This document shows, in pieces, positions 6,779 through 9,760 of a DNA stretch of 9,760 nt. The position numbers and the translations under genes were made by a program. The DNA comes from an uncultured bacterium (GTDB taxonomy: Bacteria; Bacteroidota; Bacteroidia; Chitinophagales; Chitinophagaceae), in the NCBI GenBank assembly GCA_903957405.1, contig CAJBPC010000822.1, positions 1 to 9,760 on the forward strand, given 5' to 3'. The notes beneath the pieces are model-generated. The model ran no database searches and had not been told where the DNA came from. It saw only the letters and a program-made list of their open reading frames with translations. The first letter of the stretch is position 1, and the number at the start of each line of letters is the position of its first letter.

Positions 6779-9760
6779 TTACCTTAAGATCGTGACATAA
6801 CCCGCGATCTTAGGTCTGCCATTTTTAGGATCGATGACGTAATAATATGTTCCAGCCGGTTGGTCCTTTCCGCCTGACCTGCCATCCCATGGCTGATTAT
6901 ATCCTACCGAACGAAACAGGAGCTGTCCGGTCGTACTATATACTTCCACAATCGCTCCGGGATATTTTTCAAGGTGCCGGATATCCCATCTGTCGTTGTA
7001 GCTGTCTCCATTGGGCGTGAAGGTATTGGGGACGATCGGCTTCAATAGTACCCTCACCCAGACTTCATCCGTGGCCAGGCAGCCATCAGCCGAAAAGACG
7101 CGAAGCTGGTATTGCGTATCTTCTATTGGAGATGCGGAAGGATTCAGTTTTGTCGGATCATCAATTCCCAAAGGCGGCCTCCAGAGGAATTGCAGCCCAT
7201 TGCCTTTAGCAGTTGCATTTATGACGATGGAGCTGCCTTCAAGGACTGCCCTGTCGGGACCTGCATCAACCTGAGGGGTTGGGAATACGACCAACGGTCT
7301 TTCCAAAAAAGAACTACAACCGACAGAAGTGGTAAACGTATATCTTATCTGATGGGTTCCCGGACCGGCCATGCCCGGAAAGAATGCATCTCCGGTACCC
7401 ATACCGGTTCCAGAAAAGAGAAAACTTCCGGTAATACCGGATGTCTCCCTGGCAGAAAAGATCCTGACCAGTGAGTCCTCCTGGCAGGCAGGGGGAATCG
7501 AATCAAACACCAATTGCGGACTGGCATTGACAACGATGCGTTGGGTAAATTCATTCAGGCAACTGATGCCCGAATATGCTACCATGCGGATATTATATGT
7601 CTTGGTCGTCGGACTTCCAAAATCCGGATACCGATGGGCGTATGTTTTGCCTGGCGACGGCGATTCATCAATCGTGGTATCCACCAGATCATTGTCCGAA
7701 TTCCAATAGATGACCAGCCGGGTAATATTTCCGAAATCCACCGAGGAGGTATTATTCAGCAAAACATCCTTATTACTGCAAATAGGACCTGCATTGACAA
7801 TGGCGAATCGAGCTTCCGGGATGGCCCCATTGACCGTGAAGGTTTGTTGCACCGTATCCTTGCAGCCTGCAGCGGAAGTGACGACCAGAGAGACAGGGTA
7901 TGTTGTAGCTGCTGTGATCGGGAAGGAGGGATTTTTTAGGACTGACGTAACCGGTGTCGGACCGAAACCCCACAGATAGGTGAATACTCCAGGATTCTGC
8001 CCGGCAACCGAGCTCGTATCGCGAAATAGCGCCACAGCATCGTTCACGCATACTTCAGGGAGGATGAAACCTGCTTTAGGTTTGGGATTGATGACAATGT
8101 CTGTGGCTTTTACCGTACTGAGGCATCCGGTGCTGCTGCGTAGAGCCAGCGAAACAGGGTAGGTTCCTGCGGTGGGGAAACTCATCAACCTTGGGGTGCC
8201 GACAGAAACTGAATCAACCATACCCGCTCCCACTCCCCAATACCAACGGTTGACAATGGCTCCGAAGGTTTGGCTGGCATCTGTGATGGTCAGCGGAAGT
8301 CCTTCGCAGGTAGGCTGAGAAATGGTGAAGTTGGGTATCGGCCTTGCAGATAAGGCCACCGTGCGTTCAGCGGTGTCGGATACACAGCCAACATCGGTCA
8401 CCAAGGCAAGCTTGATGGTCTTGTTGCCACCCGTAGCAAACAGATGGGCAGGTTGGGGTATAGTAGACTTTGTCCCATCACCCAGATCCCAAATCCATTT
8501 AATGATCGGCCTACCGCCGGTTTGAGTGGTTTTATCCAGCAACCTGACGGAATCAGCAAAACAACCTGTGGTGGAAAAATCAAAGGCCGTGGATGGTCTT
8601 TCAAACACATCCAGGTCGTAATCGATGTCCTGAAAGTTGCCACATCCATCAAGCGTGGGATTGTTGGTCGTAACCTTTACCGGATAAGATCCCAACCTTT
8701 GTATCCGGAGCTCTTTTCGGAGGGAATAACGGTACAGGGTTCTTCCGCCTTGGATCCAGGTTGAGTCCGCTACAGGATTCAGGATGGTCGTATCGAGGGG
8801 GATCTCCGCCACTCTCCAGGTGATCTGTGTGGGTTGGTACGACAAACTGATCGCCATGGAGAAAGGTGAATTCCTACAGGTAGCCGGGAAATTGACCGTG
8901 CCAAGCAAGTTGTCGACTTGTATAGCTTGTGAAAGATCCTTCACGTTGGTGCCAGCATTGTATCCATATGATTCAACACTGCCATAGCCATAGGCAATGG
9001 CCGTAAAGGGAGAATCAGCTTTAAGGTTTTGGACTGGATTTGACTGCGACATGACGCTGACGTCTTCCTGCAAGAAAGAAAACAACGTTCCCGTTATCGG
9101 CGCGAAATTCCCGGCAGGAGCGTTGCCGTTGATCCTAAAGCTAGGAGCTTCCGTTGTTTTGATGATGATATTCAGATAACATTTATTCACATTGCTTTGT
9201 CCTGCCGGCACCCAATTCTGGCGTGCTGAAAACACGGTGATGTTGTTGATCGTCTGTTCCACAGGATTTAGAACGACCATCTCCGGGTCGCTTGGGAATG
9301 GGCAACTTTGCGTCAGGTAACAATTCGAAGGATTCCTGGTGTCACAAGAAAGGCTTGTCATGTACTGTACGACAGAAATGGGCGCCCCCTCCGATTCGAT
9401 CATAAGCGGGTTGGATGACCTGACTTCATAAAAACGCCCCGCAGCGATGCCTGTCAACTGCGTTCTTAAACCATTTTCTGTTTTGAAAATCCTGGGATTG
9501 GCCTCGTTCACGAATACCCTGATGATATCATATGGTTTTGTGATGAAAGGAGCCGTAACGAAAGTCTTTCCCCAAGCCTTGGTTGGAAAGAGTTGCTGCA
9601 AGAGATTATCACCGCCTGAGGGTGAATTGCAATCAAATGCCGACCAGGTTGTGCTGGAGAAAACAGCAATGGGCTTGCAGGCTCCGGTGGCGGATGCAAT
9701 GGACCTTACCCGGGTTCCTGATATGTCGGCATCCTTCATGAACTGAATCTGATAGACATC
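6779..9760 (-). CDS. Giant T9SS type B-sorted surface protein with IgGFc-binding-like and PKD domains (5' end outside window)
   Basis: The frame stays open to the right edge; 993 codons are visible and the Met at 9739 is internal. Numbering from 9760, residues ~15-282 resemble the IgGFc-binding N-terminal domain: GDNLLQQLFPTKAWGK (50-65), a YDIIRVFV strand (77-84), SVVQY (129-133) and PEMVVLNPVEQTINN (159-173). A degenerate Ig/PKD-like module (~283-387) follows, then PKD modules at ~389-472 (WDLGDGT), 475-558, 562-644 and 648-745, and Ig-like modules at ~748-827 and 828-904. Six of these modules each carry one spaced cysteine pair. The end (~908-993) is the gliding-motility/T9SS type B sorting domain: VPNTFTPNGDSYNDRWDI, VEVYSTTGQLLF, PWDG, PAGTYYYVI and terminal GYVTILR. 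It is predicted to cross the outer membrane by T9SS and act as an adhesin or matrix protein; any ligand is unknown. Confidence 0.93.
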   Translation of the reverse strand, partial: DVYQIQFMKDADISGTRVRSIASATGACKPIAVFSSTTWSAFDCNSPSGGDNLLQQLFPTKAWGKTFVTAPFITKPYDIIRVFVNEANPRIFKTENGLRTQLTGIAAGRFYEVRSSNPLMIESEGAPISVVQYMTSLSCDTRNPSNCYLTQSCPFPSDPEMVVLNPVEQTINNITVFSARQNWVPAGQSNVNKCYLNIIIKTTEAPSFRINGNAPAGNFAPITGTLFSFLQEDVSVMSQSNPVQNLKADSPFTAIAYGYGSVESYGYNAGTNVKDLSQAIQVDNLLGTVNFPATCRNSPFSMAISLSYQPTQITWRVAEIPLDTTILNPVADSTWIQGGRTLYRYSLRKELRIQRLGSYPVKVTTNNPTLDGCGNFQDIDYDLDVFERPSTAFDFSTTGCFADSVRLLDKTTQTGGRPIIKWIWDLGDGTKSTIPQPAHLFATGGNKTIKLALVTDVGCVSDTAERTVALSARPIPNFTISQPTCEGLPLTITDASQTFGAIVNRWYWGVGAGMVDSVSVGTPRLMSFPTAGTYPVSLALRSSTGCLSTVKATDIVINPKPKAGFILPEVCVNDAVALFRDTSSVAGQNPGVFTYLWGFGPTPVTSVLKNPSFPITAATTYPVSLVVTSAAGCKDTVQQTFTVNGAIPEARFAIVNAGPICSNKDVLLNNTSSVDFGNITRLVIYWNSDNDLVDTTIDESPSPGKTYAHRYPDFGSPTTKTYNIRMVAYSGISCLNEFTQRIVVNASPQLVFDSIPPACQEDSLVRIFSARETSGITGSFLFSGTGMGTGDAFFPGMAGPGTHQIRYTFTTSVGCSSFLERPLVVFPTPQVDAGPDRAVLEGSSIVINATAKGNGLQFLWRPPLGIDDPTKLNPSASPIEDTQYQLRVFSADGCLATDEVWVRVLLKPIVPNTFTPNGDSYNDRWDIRHLEKYPGAIVEVYSTTGQLLFRSVGYNQPWDGRSGGKDQPAGTYYYVIDPKNGRPKIAGYVTILR

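Noticed and set aside
7011..7939. Several plus-strand open frames of 87-141 codons opposite the giant surface-protein gene
   Set aside because: They overlap each other in different frames and sit opposite clear PKD/Ig-like coding sequence; their translations are low-quality and unrelated to known families.
9737..9739. ATG 9739 as the true start of the giant surface protein
   Set aside because: The frame stays open through seven more codons to the window edge, no signal peptide follows this Met, and the sequence enters mid-domain.

Overview
The window is about half G+C and comes from a member of the Bacteroidota, probably a Chitinophagales or Saprospirales/Cytophagales-like lineage. Three things support this: a PorP/SprF-family type IX secretion outer-membrane protein, a giant modular surface protein ending in the gliding-motility (type B) T9SS sorting domain, and a promoter of the Bacteroidota form TTG-N19-TAnnTTTG. 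Start codons lack strong Shine-Dalgarno sequences, as is usual in this phylum. No tRNA, rRNA, CRISPR array, transposase or integrase is visible, and no gene appears broken.

Layout. (1) 1-975, plus strand: the last 37 codons of an unidentified gene, then a stand-alone ADP/ATP-dependent NAD(P)H-hydrate dehydratase (nnrD), a metabolite-repair enzyme. (2) 1010-3540, plus strand: a well-formed promoter, a membrane-bound pyrophosphatase (hppA) whose signature residues predict a K+-dependent H+ pump and which has a ~100-residue C-terminal extension, and a strong intrinsic terminator. (3) 3519-5533, minus strand: a PorP/SprF-family protein followed 38 nt later by a class III-like polyphosphate kinase 2. 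ppk2 converges on hppA, and its last codons lie inside the hppA terminator. (4) 5702-6679, plus strand: an exported DUF2279 (YfiM-like) protein. (5) 6779-9760, minus strand: the 3' part (993 codons visible, 5' end outside the window) of a giant secreted protein with an IgGFc-binding-like domain, a run of PKD/Ig-like modules with paired cysteines, and the T9SS type B C-terminal domain.

Two themes emerge. The first is phosphate-anhydride energetics: hppA uses PPi to energise the membrane, and its convergent neighbour ppk2 moves phosphate between polyphosphate and nucleotides. The second is surface secretion: the giant type B cargo and the PorP/SprF homologue lie on the same strand in the usual cargo-then-partner order, but an oppositely oriented DUF2279 gene separates them. 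I see no clearly new defence or mobile system. The best leads are the relocated transport glutamate and C-terminal extension of HppA, the terminator/ppk2 overlap, and the interrupted cargo-SprF pair.
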